Assembly: GCF_016907655.1 (NCBI RefSeq)
Contig: NZ_JAFBCL010000001.1
Coordinates: 6,482,001 to 6,546,000 of the forward strand
DNA from: Saccharothrix algeriensis
Lineage (GTDB): Bacteria > Actinomycetota > Actinomycetes > Mycobacteriales > Pseudonocardiaceae
DNA: 64,000 bases
Reading direction: 5' to 3'
Shown: piece by piece, positions 16,383 to 24,187 of the stretch
Numbering within the stretch: the stretch's first letter is position 1
Layout of the letters: each line of letters starts with the position of its first letter
Notes under the pieces: model-generated
What the model was told of the DNA's origin: nothing
The model's database searches: none
What the model saw: the letters and a program-made list of their open reading frames with translations, nothing else
Made by a program: the position numbers and the translations under genes

Positions 16383-16805
16383 CGTGTTCTCCCCGTATGG
16401 CCTGCCCGGAGGGCTACCATGCTTTCTTGGGGGGTGCAAGCACGCTTTTCGCTTGCACCCCCCAAGAAAGCATGGTCGTCTTTGACAGGCCATGCGGGGG
16501 GAACACGACCGCTCTTGCTCTTCCTCCTCCTTGGCGGCCTGCCTGTCCGGCGAGGACTCTTTCAAGCTCTTCAGCCTCGGGCGGTACAGCACCGAATCTC
16601 ACCCGGCTCGGTGCGCGACCCAAGTAAGAAGAGCGGCCGAGAGGCCCCCAAGGAGGAGGAAAAGAAAGTGCGGTCGTGTTCTCCTCCCCGCACGGCCTGC
16701 CGAAGGCAATCGCATTTGTCGGGGGGTGTCAAGCGAGGAGCGTGCTTGACACCCCCCGACAAATGCGATCGGGCTGCGCCCAGGCCGTACGGGGAGGAGA
16801 ACACG
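16383..16805. repeat. Chain of three long nested inverted repeats
   Basis: Unit 1 has outer arms 16383-16404 and 16486-16507 (22 bp, two mismatches) and an inner perfect 26-bp stem 16416-16441 with 16451-16476, loop 9 nt. Unit 2 has outer arms 16675-16699 and 16781-16805 (25 bp, one mismatch) and an inner perfect 26-bp stem 16709-16734 with 16744-16769, loop 9 nt. A bridging inverted repeat pairs 16501-16534 with 16648-16681 (34 bp, three mismatches). The units share outer arms and the inner GGGGGGTG...CAAGC core but otherwise differ. The element lies between convergent ABC-F and oleate hydratase genes; it may terminate both, but its size far exceeds a normal terminator. The rest of 16215-16848 holds no gene. 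Confidence 0.93.
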
Positions 16806-16848
16806 AAGCAACCGGTGTGCGCACGAGGTGCGGCATCGTTGCGTCTTC

Positions 16849-18618
16849 CTAGGGCTTGTCCGGTACCAGGCCGAATTCGGTCATCAGCTCGCCCACCTCG
16901 GTCGCGTCCAGCTTGCGCAGCAGCCAGTTCCGGAAAACGCCCGGACCCGGCAAGCGCAGCTCCTCGCCGTCGCGCAACCTGCTCGTCGCGGCCAGCAGGG
17001 CCCGCACGTCATAGGTCGAGCCGAACACCTCGGGCACCCCGCGGCCGACGTCGAGCAGGGTGTAGACGGCTTCCATCGGGGTGCGCACCGAGTACTCGGT
17101 GGTGAAGATGCAGTCGCGGCTGGTCTCGGCGAACTGGCCGATGAACGCGAAGTTCACCGACCCCTCCGGCACGACGTCGGGTCGGTCGCCGGCGTGGCGG
17201 GGCATGAAGAACGACGTGATGTAGGGCATCATGACCGGCACGCACTTGGCGCCGGTCGCGGCCAGTTCGGGGATGTCCTCGACCGGCACCCCGAGGTGGT
17301 ACAGCCACTCCCGCGTGATCTCCTCGCCCGTGCAGTCCTGCATCGGCTTGCGCACGAAGTCGCCCGGCCGGTCCACGAACAGCGAGTAGAGCCACACGAC
17401 GATCTCGTTCGGCTGCTGCTGCTTGAAGTGCGGCTGCCGGTTGACCGTCCAGCTCATCAGCCAGCTCGAGTCCTTGACCGTGACGATGCCGCCGGTGACG
17501 ACCCGGCCGCTGAACGGGTCGCGCTTGCAGATCCTCCTGATGTGCTCGGGGATGCGCGGGTCGAGGGTGGTGACGGTGGCCGACTCCCACTTGGTCTGCG
17601 GGATGTGGGAGCCGAACACGTCCGGGCGGCCGAAGGACGGGTCCTTCGCCGCGATCCGCCGCCACAGCTCCCAGGCCGGCGCGGGGCCCTCGTCGAGCGC
17701 GGCCGGCGTGTGGTGGTCACCGCTGTCGGAGTTCTCGGTCAGCGAGCCGATGGTCATGAACAGCAGGTCGTCGGGGCCGAGTTCCACCCCGCCCTCGGCT
17801 CCGCCGCGGATCCAGTGCACGCGGGTGGCCTGCTTGCGCCCCGGCGTGATGTCGAAGTCGACGTCGGTCACCTCGGTGCTGAAGTGGAACACCACGCCCT
17901 GGTCCAGCAGCCACTTGTAGAGCGGCAGCACCAGCGACTCGTACTGGTTGTACTTGGTGAACTTCAGCGCCGAGAAGTCCGGCAGCCCGCCGATGTGGTG
18001 GATGAACCGGTGCAGGTACAGCTTCATCTCCAGCGCGCTGTGCCACTCCTCGAAGGCGAACATGGTCCGCCAGTACAGCCAGAAGTTGCTCTTGAGGAAG
18101 TCCTCGCCGAAGACCTCGTCGATGCGCTTGCCCTCCATCTCCTCGCGGGTGGCGAGGAAGACCTTGATGATGTCCTTCTGCGCCCTGTCGCTGAGGGTGA
18201 ACAGGCCGTCGGTGCGGGCGTCCCGGCCGCGGTCGACGGTGGCGCGCTGCAGCGAGCGGTTCGGGTCCTCCTTGTTCAGCCAGTAGAACTCGTCCAGCAC
18301 GCTGGCGCCTTCGACCTCCAGCGACGGCACGGAGCGGAACAGGTCCCACAGGCACTCGAAGTGGTTCTCCATCTCGCGCCCGCCGCGGATGACGAAGCCC
18401 TTCTTCGGCTCCTTGATCCCGTCGAGCGCGCCACCGGGCAGGTCCAGCCGCTCCAGGACGGTGATCCGGTGGGCGGGCAGCTGCGCGTCGCGGATGAGGA
18501 ACGCCGCTCCCGCCAGCGAGGCGAGGCCGGAGCCGACGAACCACGCGGTCTTGTCGTCCACGCCCTCGGGCTTGCGCGGCCGGGCGAACGCCTCGTAGTT
18601 GCCGTTGCTGTAGTACAT
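16849..18618 (-). CDS. ohyA: Oleate hydratase (FAD-dependent fatty acid hydratase)
   Basis: A 589-residue flavoprotein of the myosin-cross-reactive-antigen/oleate hydratase family, which adds water to the cis-9 double bond of unsaturated fatty acids to give 10-hydroxy products. FAD-binding motif GSGLASLAGAAF at 29-40; family signature FVIRGGREMENHFECLWDLF at 75-94, with Glu82 at the position of the catalytic glutamate of the Staphylococcus enzyme. Motifs QTKWESATVTTLDPR, GGIVTVKDSSWLMSWTVNRQP and NFAFIGQFAETSRDCIFTTEYSVRTPMEAVY are also characteristic. Full length. ATG 18618 is preceded by GAAGGG. Probably detoxifies host or environmental fatty acids. It is divergent from the GNAT gene and apparently single. 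Confidence 0.95.
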   Translation of the reverse strand: MYYSNGNYEAFARPRKPEGVDDKTAWFVGSGLASLAGAAFLIRDAQLPAHRITVLERLDLPGGALDGIKEPKKGFVIRGGREMENHFECLWDLFRSVPSLEVEGASVLDEFYWLNKEDPNRSLQRATVDRGRDARTDGLFTLSDRAQKDIIKVFLATREEMEGKRIDEVFGEDFLKSNFWLYWRTMFAFEEWHSALEMKLYLHRFIHHIGGLPDFSALKFTKYNQYESLVLPLYKWLLDQGVVFHFSTEVTDVDFDITPGRKQATRVHWIRGGAEGGVELGPDDLLFMTIGSLTENSDSGDHHTPAALDEGPAPAWELWRRIAAKDPSFGRPDVFGSHIPQTKWESATVTTLDPRIPEHIRRICKRDPFSGRVVTGGIVTVKDSSWLMSWTVNRQPHFKQQQPNEIVVWLYSLFVDRPGDFVRKPMQDCTGEEITREWLYHLGVPVEDIPELAATGAKCVPVMMPYITSFFMPRHAGDRPDVVPEGSVNFAFIGQFAETSRDCIFTTEYSVRTPMEAVYTLLDVGRGVPEVFGSTYDVRALLAATSRLRDGEELRLPGPGVFRNWLLRKLDATEVGELMTEFGLVPDKP

Positions 18619-18883
18619 CGGGATCGTGCCCTTCGCTGTGCCGCCCGACGTCCGCGCGGGTGGGTGTGGAGGGTTCCGCCGACTGCGGTGAACGTACCTC
18701 GCGCCCCGGCCGCCGCAACTCCACCGCGGAGCGCGACCGCGCTCGTCACCCGCAGGTCGCGGCACCGGACACCAACGGGTGAACCGCCGCTGTCGCCGGC
18801 CCGGCGCGTGCCGCCCGGACCGCCGCCGCGACGGCGGTGTTATCCGTTCGGCGCCGCCCCCGGCCGCCGGTATCGTCATGATC

Positions 18884-19474
18884 ATGGTTCAGATCCGCCG
18901 CGCCACCCGTGACGACGTCGACGCCGCCGCCGACACCCTGGCCGCCGCGTTCTCCGGGTACCCGTTCATCCGGCACGTCGTGGCCGCGGACGACCACGAG
19001 CGCCGGGTGCGGGAGCTGCAGCGGCTGTTCCTGGTCGAGGTGGGGCTCGCCCACGGCGCGGTCTGGGTCGCCGACGACTGCGCGGCCGTCGCGGTGTGGA
19101 CCACCCCGGACACCGACGCCGCCGCCGCGTTCGGGCCGCTCGCCGAGCGGGCCGCGCACCTGGCCGGCGACCGGGCCGAGGTCTCCGCCCGCGCCGAGCG
19201 GGCCTTCGGGCCGCACCGCCCGACCGGGCCGGCGTGGTTCCTGGGCACCGTCGGCGTGCGGCCGGACCGGCAGGGCAGGGGGCTGGGCAGCGCCGTGATC
19301 CGCCCCGGCCTCGCCGCCGCCGACGAGGCCGGGGCGCCCGCGTACCTGGAGACGACGGGGGACCGCAACGTCCGGCTGTACCGGCGGCTCGGCTTCGAGG
19401 TGACCGCCGAGGTGCAGCTGCCCGACGGCGGGCCGCTGACCTGGTGCATGAGCCGCCCGCCGCGGGCGACCTGA
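18884..19474 (+). CDS. GNAT-family N-acetyltransferase
   Basis: A 196-residue GCN5-related acetyltransferase. The acetyl-CoA-binding motif A is LGTVGVRPDRQGRGLGSAVI (about residues 122-141), and the C-terminal NVRLYRRLGFEVTAEVQLPDGGP matches motif B. The N-terminal half (RRATRDDVDAAADTLAAAFSGYPF) is typical of antibiotic or small-molecule acetyltransferases. The substrate is unknown. The start was placed at ATG 18884; 18878 is equally plausible. No clear SD precedes either, so it may be leaderless. Followed by a 20-bp stem terminator. Confidence 0.83.
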   Translation: MVQIRRATRDDVDAAADTLAAAFSGYPFIRHVVAADDHERRVRELQRLFLVEVGLAHGAVWVADDCAAVAVWTTPDTDAAAAFGPLAERAAHLAGDRAEVSARAERAFGPHRPTGPAWFLGTVGVRPDRQGRGLGSAVIRPGLAAADEAGAPAYLETTGDRNVRLYRRLGFEVTAEVQLPDGGPLTWCMSRPPRAT

Positions 19475-19491
19475 GCGCACCCCTCCGCCCG

Positions 19492-19533
19492 GGGCCCGGC
19501 AGCCCTCCCCCGCGGGGGAGGGCTGCCGGGCCC
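19492..19533. terminator. Perfect 20-bp stem terminator after the GNAT gene
   Basis: GGGCCCGGCAGCCCTCCCCC pairs completely with the downstream complement around a minimal GC loop, beginning 18 bp after the GNAT stop. It separates the GNAT gene from the caspase-FGE operon. Confidence 0.85.
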
Positions 19534-19564
19534 TGCGCCACCCGCGGCCGCCGAGCCGCCCGCG

Positions 19565-19582
19565 CAATTCCACCCGGAATTG
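19565..19582. promoter_or_regulatory. Inverted repeat CAATTCC-ACCC-GGAATTG, candidate operator
   Basis: A perfect 7-bp inverted repeat with a 4-nt spacer, in an unusually A+T-rich 140-bp leader upstream of the EACC1/caspase operon and 116 bp before its start codon. Its symmetry and position suggest a repressor or activator site, but nothing is known of the regulator. Confidence 0.45.
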
Positions 19583-19697
19583 AATGAATCTGACGAATGG
19601 TGGGAATCCGCCATCGGCGACGGAAATCCGGCGCGCTTTCTGGAACACTCGGCGTCGGCAGTGCGCGGGATTTTCTCCGCAATAATAAGGAGAACGC

Positions 19698-20147
19698 ATG
19701 ACGGGTGCCGACGCGGTCGTGGTCCGGGTGGCCAGCGGGCGGTACGCGGCCGACCACCCCGGTTGGCTCGCGCAGGTGGCGCTGCTGGAGCGGCGGCTGC
19801 GCGGCGTGGCGCCGCACGCGGGGGCGGACGGGCCCGCGCTGCGGGTGGAGGTGGACCGGCCGCGGGAGCCGGGGACCGGGCCGGTCAAGGGCCTGGTGGA
19901 GGTCACCGCCGTCGTGCTGGCGTCCTCCCAGGTGATCCGGGCGGCGGCCGTCGTGCTGCGGGAGTGGGCGCGCCAGGACGCCGGGCGCGAGATCACCGTC
20001 GAGGTCGAGCAGGGCGGGCGCCGCATCACCGGCACCGGGCGCGGCAGGGCGGGGATCGAGGCGGTGCGGCGGGTGCTGGCCGAAGCGCTGGGCGACGAGC
20101 CCCCGTCGTCCGAGGGGGAGGCCGAACCCGCCGATGATGACAGGTGA
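19698..20147 (+). CDS. EACC1-like effector-associated constant component
   Basis: A 149-residue soluble protein. The core ALRVEVDRPREPGTGPVKGLVEVTAVVLASSQVIRAAAVVLREW followed by ITVEVEQGGRRITG matches the layout of the EACC1 family (effector-associated constant component 1) seen in actinobacterial NTP-dependent conflict systems, which occurs next to variable effectors such as caspase-like or trypsin-like proteases. It is thought to be a shared adaptor. ATG 19698 has a canonical AAGGAG 8 nt upstream. Its 3' end overlaps the caspase-FGE gene by 14 bp, so the two are translationally coupled. Confidence 0.68.
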   Translation: MTGADAVVVRVASGRYAADHPGWLAQVALLERRLRGVAPHAGADGPALRVEVDRPREPGTGPVKGLVEVTAVVLASSQVIRAAAVVLREWARQDAGREITVEVEQGGRRITGTGRGRAGIEAVRRVLAEALGDEPPSSEGEAEPADDDR

Positions 20148-21669
20148 CGCGCCCGCGACGGCGTTCAAGGCGCTCGCGGTCGGCAACGCCGCCTTCCCCG
20201 CCGACCCCCACCGGCTCTCCGCGCTCAACGGGCCCCTCAACGACGTGGAGGCCGTCTGCGCCGCGCTGTCCGACCCCGACACCGGCCTGTTCCGCTGCCA
20301 GCGCCCGCTGAAGGACGCCACCGGCCAGGTGCTGCTCGACACCGTCGAGGAGTTCTTCACCGCCGCGGAGGCCAACGACTGCCTGCTGTTCTACTACAGC
20401 GGGCACGGGCGGATCGACCTCGAAGGCGACTTCTACCTCTGCGCGCGCGACACCGACACCGCGACGCTGGGCTCCCCGCGGCTGACCGGCTCGCACCTGG
20501 GCAAGGTCGTGGCCCGGTCCCCGGCGCTGCTCAAGATCATCGTGCTGGACTGCTGCTACGCCTCGGAGTTCAAGGGCGAGGTGTGGACGCCCGGGTACTT
20601 CCGCGGGCGGGGCCGGTTCGTGCTGGCCGCGACGCGCGGGCCGGGCAGCCCGCTGGTGCCCGACGCGCCGACGCCGCACGACCTGAGCCCGTTCACCGCC
20701 CTGCTGGTGGAGGCCCTGCGGCGGGGCGACCTGGACACCGACCACGACGGCTACGTGACCGCCCGCGACGTCGGGGCCTACATCTCCGACCGGGCCCGCC
20801 GGGCGGGCGGCGCGCCGTTCGCGCTGGAGCAGTGGGCCGGCACGGGCGTCGTGCCGCTGGCCCGCTCGCCCCGCGCGCACGGCTCGGCCGTGGTGCTGCC
20901 GCCCCGCCCGTCGGCCACCGCCGCACCGATCACCGCTGCTCCGATCACCGCTGCTCCGATCACCACCGCTCCGATCACCACCGCTCCGATCACCGCCGCA
21001 CCGGTCCCGCCGCCCGCCGCGCCCGACGTCGTGGGGTTCCCGATCGCCGTGCGCCCCGGCCCGCTGCCGGACCTGCTGCCGACGCCCGACGGCTTCCGGC
21101 TCGGCCGCCACCTGGTGACCAACGGCCAGTTCCGGGTGTTCCTGCTGGACCCGGCCAACGACCGCTGGCGGCCCAGGGCGGCCCGCCGGGAGGGCCGCCA
21201 CGTGGACGGGAACTACCTGCGGCACTGGGACGACCTGGACTTCCCGCCCGAGCGGGAGCACGAGCCCGTCGTCGCGGTGGGCGCCCGCGCGGCGGGCGCC
21301 TACGCCGAGTGGGCGGGCGGCCGGCTCGGCCTGCCCCTGCGGCTGCCCCGCGCGGACGAGTGGGAGCGCGCGGCGCGCGCCGGGCGCCGCGGGGACTGGG
21401 TGGCGGCCGACGTCGCCGAGGGCCGGGTGAACTTCCGCCGCACCCTGGGCGCGCTGTCGGAGGTCGGCGAGTTCCAGGCCGGCCCGCACGGGCTGGCCGA
21501 CCTGCTGGGCAACGCGTGGGAGACCTGCGTGGACGCCGCCGGGCGGCCGGTGCTGCGCGGCGGCGCGTTCGACACGCCCGAGCACCGGCTGCTGGAGGAG
21601 CTGGTCCCCTCCTCGGCCGCCGAGTGCCGCGCCGACACCGGATTCCGCTGCGCCTGTTCGAGGATGTGA
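20134..21669 (+). CDS. Caspase-like (C14) protease fused to an FGE-sulfatase domain
   Basis: A 511-residue fusion. Residues about 10-250 are a caspase/metacaspase-like domain: KALAVGNAAF and LNDVEAVCAAL at the start, catalytic His91 in YYSGHG and Cys141 in VLDCCYASEF. A Pro/Thr linker (about 262-290) is made of APITA/APITT repeats. Residues about 310-511 form a formylglycine-generating-enzyme-like (C-lectin fold) domain: HLVTNGQFRVF, LPRADEWERAAR, LADLLGNAWETC, LRGGAFD and GFRCACS. In conflict systems such caspases are effectors activated on sensing invasion or stress, and FGE domains may bind a ligand or partner. The gene is coupled to the EACC1 component; ATG 20137 is an alternative start. 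Confidence 0.9.
   Translation: MMTGDAPATAFKALAVGNAAFPADPHRLSALNGPLNDVEAVCAALSDPDTGLFRCQRPLKDATGQVLLDTVEEFFTAAEANDCLLFYYSGHGRIDLEGDFYLCARDTDTATLGSPRLTGSHLGKVVARSPALLKIIVLDCCYASEFKGEVWTPGYFRGRGRFVLAATRGPGSPLVPDAPTPHDLSPFTALLVEALRRGDLDTDHDGYVTARDVGAYISDRARRAGGAPFALEQWAGTGVVPLARSPRAHGSAVVLPPRPSATAAPITAAPITAAPITTAPITTAPITAAPVPPPAAPDVVGFPIAVRPGPLPDLLPTPDGFRLGRHLVTNGQFRVFLLDPANDRWRPRAARREGRHVDGNYLRHWDDLDFPPEREHEPVVAVGARAAGAYAEWAGGRLGLPLRLPRADEWERAARAGRRGDWVAADVAEGRVNFRRTLGALSEVGEFQAGPHGLADLLGNAWETCVDAAGRPVLRGGAFDTPEHRLLEELVPSSAAECRADTGFRCACSRM
20917..21003. repeat. 15-bp tandem repeat encoding the TAPIT linker
   Basis: Five 15-bp units plus a partial one, with the consensus ACCGCYGCTCCGATC, encode the flexible linker between the caspase and FGE domains. 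Copy number probably varies between strains. Confidence 0.85.
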
Positions 21670-21670
21670 G

Positions 21671-24187
21671 GTGGGGATGACCGAGGACGCCGTCGCCGTC
21701 GTGTTCGCCAAGGCGCCGTTCGCGTGGGAGCCCGAGGAGGCCGAGCTGGTCAAGCGGGTGTTCCGGGAGCGGCGGCCGGCGGTGCCGCGGCAGGTGGTCG
21801 CGCCGCTGTGGCGGTACTGGCGGCAGCGCTGCCCCGGGCAGCCGCTGTTCGACGACCCCGAGGACGACCTCGCCCTGCTGCTGCACGCGCGGGCGCTGGG
21901 CGTCGAGGTCCCGGCGCCCGACCCGGGGGAGCCGCTGGCGGCGCTGCTGGACCGGGCCGAGGACCCCGGCGAGTGCGGGCCGGTCGTGCCCGAGCGGCTG
22001 CCGTGGGGCCCGCGCGCGGCGCTGTCGACGGACGTGCGGGCGGCGCTGCCCGGCACGCTGGTGCGCGCGTGGGTGGTGGCCGACGACCAGGGGCCGGTGG
22101 AGGTGCTGGTGGTCGGGGAGGGGCTGCCGGAGATCCGCCGGCAGGTCGTGCAGAGCGCGCTGACGACCTCGTTGCGGGTCAACGGGATGGCCGACGGCGA
22201 GCCGGGCGTCGTGGGCGACTTCGTCGGCGTCGGGCTGATCCGCATCTCGGCGGGCCTGGCGGGCAAGCAGACCGCGATGGACCTGCCGTCGGTGTTCGAC
22301 GCCCGGCACGTGACCACCGCGGAGGGCGCGGCGCCCACGGCGCGCGGCGCGCTGCGCGAGTTCGTCAACCACCTGCGGGCGCTGGAGCGCGAGACGAACC
22401 TCGTGGAGCTGGCCGAGGTGGTGCACGCGGACTCCGTTGCGTTCGCCGAGGAGGTCCGCGCGCTGGCCGACCGGGCCGCCGCGCAGCCGCACCGGGCGTT
22501 CCTGCGCCCCGCGCTGCCCGGGGCCGACGGCGGCGGGCCGGTCGCGCTGCTGCCCTGCCTGCGGACCGCGGAGCCGGACGACGCGCGGCCCGGCTCGGGC
22601 ATCGGCGTCGCCCTGCACCCGGACCTGCTGGAGACCGCGGCGTACCGGGCGCTGGAGGAGGCCCACCAGCGGGTCCTCGCGCAGCGGCTGGCGATGGACG
22701 CGAAGCTGCGCCGCGACCGGCTGGAGGCCGACATCCGGTGGCTCCGCACCGAGCTGGAGGCTTACCTGCGGGCCGACGAGGACGAGCGCCGCTCGATGTG
22801 GGACCCGACCGTGCTGCTGGTGGAGCGGTTCGACGAGCGGGTCGGCACGGTGATCCGGCTCGCCGAGCCGGAGGAGATCGACTCCGACACCTACTACCGC
22901 AACAACGTCCCGCAGCTGATCGCCCTGCGCGAGGACTGGGCGCGGCGCCTCAACGAGCTGGTGGCGAACCTGGAGACCGCCGTCGCCAGGCCCTACGCCC
23001 CGGCGCGGCAGCTCGCGGCGGGCCGGTTCCTGGACGCGGTGCTGCGCGACGTCGTGCCCGACGAGAGCCCGGCGACCGAGGACGCGTTCCGCCGGTGGAG
23101 CGACCAGGTCGCGCCGCTGCTGCGCTTCGAGTGGCGGCACGCGCTGCGGCGGCAGCGGATCGACCCGGCCGACGTGCTGACCCGGCACACCGCGTTCGTC
23201 ACCCGGTACCTGCCCGCGATCGACGGCGACGACGCGGAGCTGCACGTGCACCTGTACTCGGTGGTGGACGACCGGCTGTCGGCGGTGCTGGCCGACGCGG
23301 CGCGCGGCGCGCTCGTGGTGCGGGACGCGACCGACCACGCCGAGCCCGAGCCGGCCGGGGAACCGGACGCGGTGGCCGCCGACCAGGCGTGGCAGACCTT
23401 GGTCCGGCTCGCCGGCGACGGCGACGAGAAGGCGTTCGACGCGGCGTTCCTGGCGGCGCTGCGGGCCCACCCGCGGCACGTCGCGCACCGGGTGGCCGAG
23501 GAGCTGCACCCGCCCGAGCCCGGCGCCGCCGAGGCGGAGACCATCGACGCCGAGCTGGAGTCCGCGCGGCGGGCGCTGTCGCTGAGCGAGGGGATGCACC
23601 GGGCGCTGGTCGCGATGCGGCTGTCGGCGTTCGCCACCGCGCGGCAGTGCCTGGACGCCGTGCACGCCGAACCGCGCTGGGAGGCGAGGGCCTGGCTGCT
23701 GCGGGCGGTCGTGGAGTGCGTGGCGGCCGAGGTCCCGTACCGGGAGATCCCCGACCTGCTGGGCGCGCACCTGCCCGGCGTGCCCTCGGCCGCCTCGCGC
23801 GCGGTGGACGAGGCGGCGGACCTGGACGCGGCCTACACCACGGCGTGGCTGGCCGCGCTGCCCGACACGGACCTGGACAAGGCCGTCCGCCGGCTGTTCC
23901 ACGGCATACCCCGCGCCCGGACCTGCACGACGGAGCGGGAACGGGCCGTGTGGCTGTTCCGGGGCGCGGTGGAGTCCGCGCGGCTGGCCCGGCAGCTGGA
24001 GCAGGCCGGCGAGGAGCTGTCGGAGGAGGCGGAAGCGATCGACTCGGCGCTGGTGAAGGTCGGCAAGGCGGTGGAGGACATCGTCCTCGGGCAGTTCGTC
24101 AGCGGCGGCCGGGACGAGGCGCAGGCGTTGTTCGAGGTGCTGACCGGCGAGGAGCAGCCCCGCTACGGCCGGGTGACGGGAGCCTGA
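21671..24187 (+). CDS. Large protein of unknown function in the caspase-FGE operon
   Basis: An 838-residue soluble protein that I cannot assign to a family. The N-terminal 130 residues contain FAWEPEEAELVKRVFRERRP and a region rich in Pro and acidic residues. Residues about 330-420 are highly helical and charged (ALEEAHQRVLAQRLAMDAKLRRDRLEADIRW), probably coiled coil, and the C-terminal 300 residues are alpha-helical, perhaps repeat-like (LSEGMHRALVAMRLSAFATARQCLDAVHAEPRW). No P-loop, protease or nuclease motif is visible. GTG 21671 overlaps nothing and lies 1 nt after the caspase stop; ATG 21677 is the alternative, with GTGAGGTGG before it. Its operon position suggests a sensor, regulator or scaffold for the caspase effector. 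Confidence 0.8.
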   Translation: MGMTEDAVAVVFAKAPFAWEPEEAELVKRVFRERRPAVPRQVVAPLWRYWRQRCPGQPLFDDPEDDLALLLHARALGVEVPAPDPGEPLAALLDRAEDPGECGPVVPERLPWGPRAALSTDVRAALPGTLVRAWVVADDQGPVEVLVVGEGLPEIRRQVVQSALTTSLRVNGMADGEPGVVGDFVGVGLIRISAGLAGKQTAMDLPSVFDARHVTTAEGAAPTARGALREFVNHLRALERETNLVELAEVVHADSVAFAEEVRALADRAAAQPHRAFLRPALPGADGGGPVALLPCLRTAEPDDARPGSGIGVALHPDLLETAAYRALEEAHQRVLAQRLAMDAKLRRDRLEADIRWLRTELEAYLRADEDERRSMWDPTVLLVERFDERVGTVIRLAEPEEIDSDTYYRNNVPQLIALREDWARRLNELVANLETAVARPYAPARQLAAGRFLDAVLRDVVPDESPATEDAFRRWSDQVAPLLRFEWRHALRRQRIDPADVLTRHTAFVTRYLPAIDGDDAELHVHLYSVVDDRLSAVLADAARGALVVRDATDHAEPEPAGEPDAVAADQAWQTLVRLAGDGDEKAFDAAFLAALRAHPRHVAHRVAEELHPPEPGAAEAETIDAELESARRALSLSEGMHRALVAMRLSAFATARQCLDAVHAEPRWEARAWLLRAVVECVAAEVPYREIPDLLGAHLPGVPSAASRAVDEAADLDAAYTTAWLAALPDTDLDKAVRRLFHGIPRARTCTTERERAVWLFRGAVESARLARQLEQAGEELSEEAEAIDSALVKVGKAVEDIVLGQFVSGGRDEAQALFEVLTGEEQPRYGRVTGA

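Noticed and set aside
11853..16592. Long antisense ORF of over 1,500 codons on the minus strand opposite both ABC-F genes
   Set aside because: It runs antisense to two intact ABC-F genes, has random His/Gln/Val/Arg-rich composition, no RBS and no domains; long open antisense frames are expected at this G+C content.
16383..16805. Possible CRISPR array
   Set aside because: The repeats are inverted nested stems of different sequence, not regularly spaced direct repeats with unique spacers, and no cas genes are near.
16224..17105. Plus-strand ORF across the inverted-repeat region, extending into oleate hydratase
   Set aside because: It overlaps the oleate hydratase on the opposite strand, is translated through palindromes that also read open on the other strand, and shows no protein-like composition.
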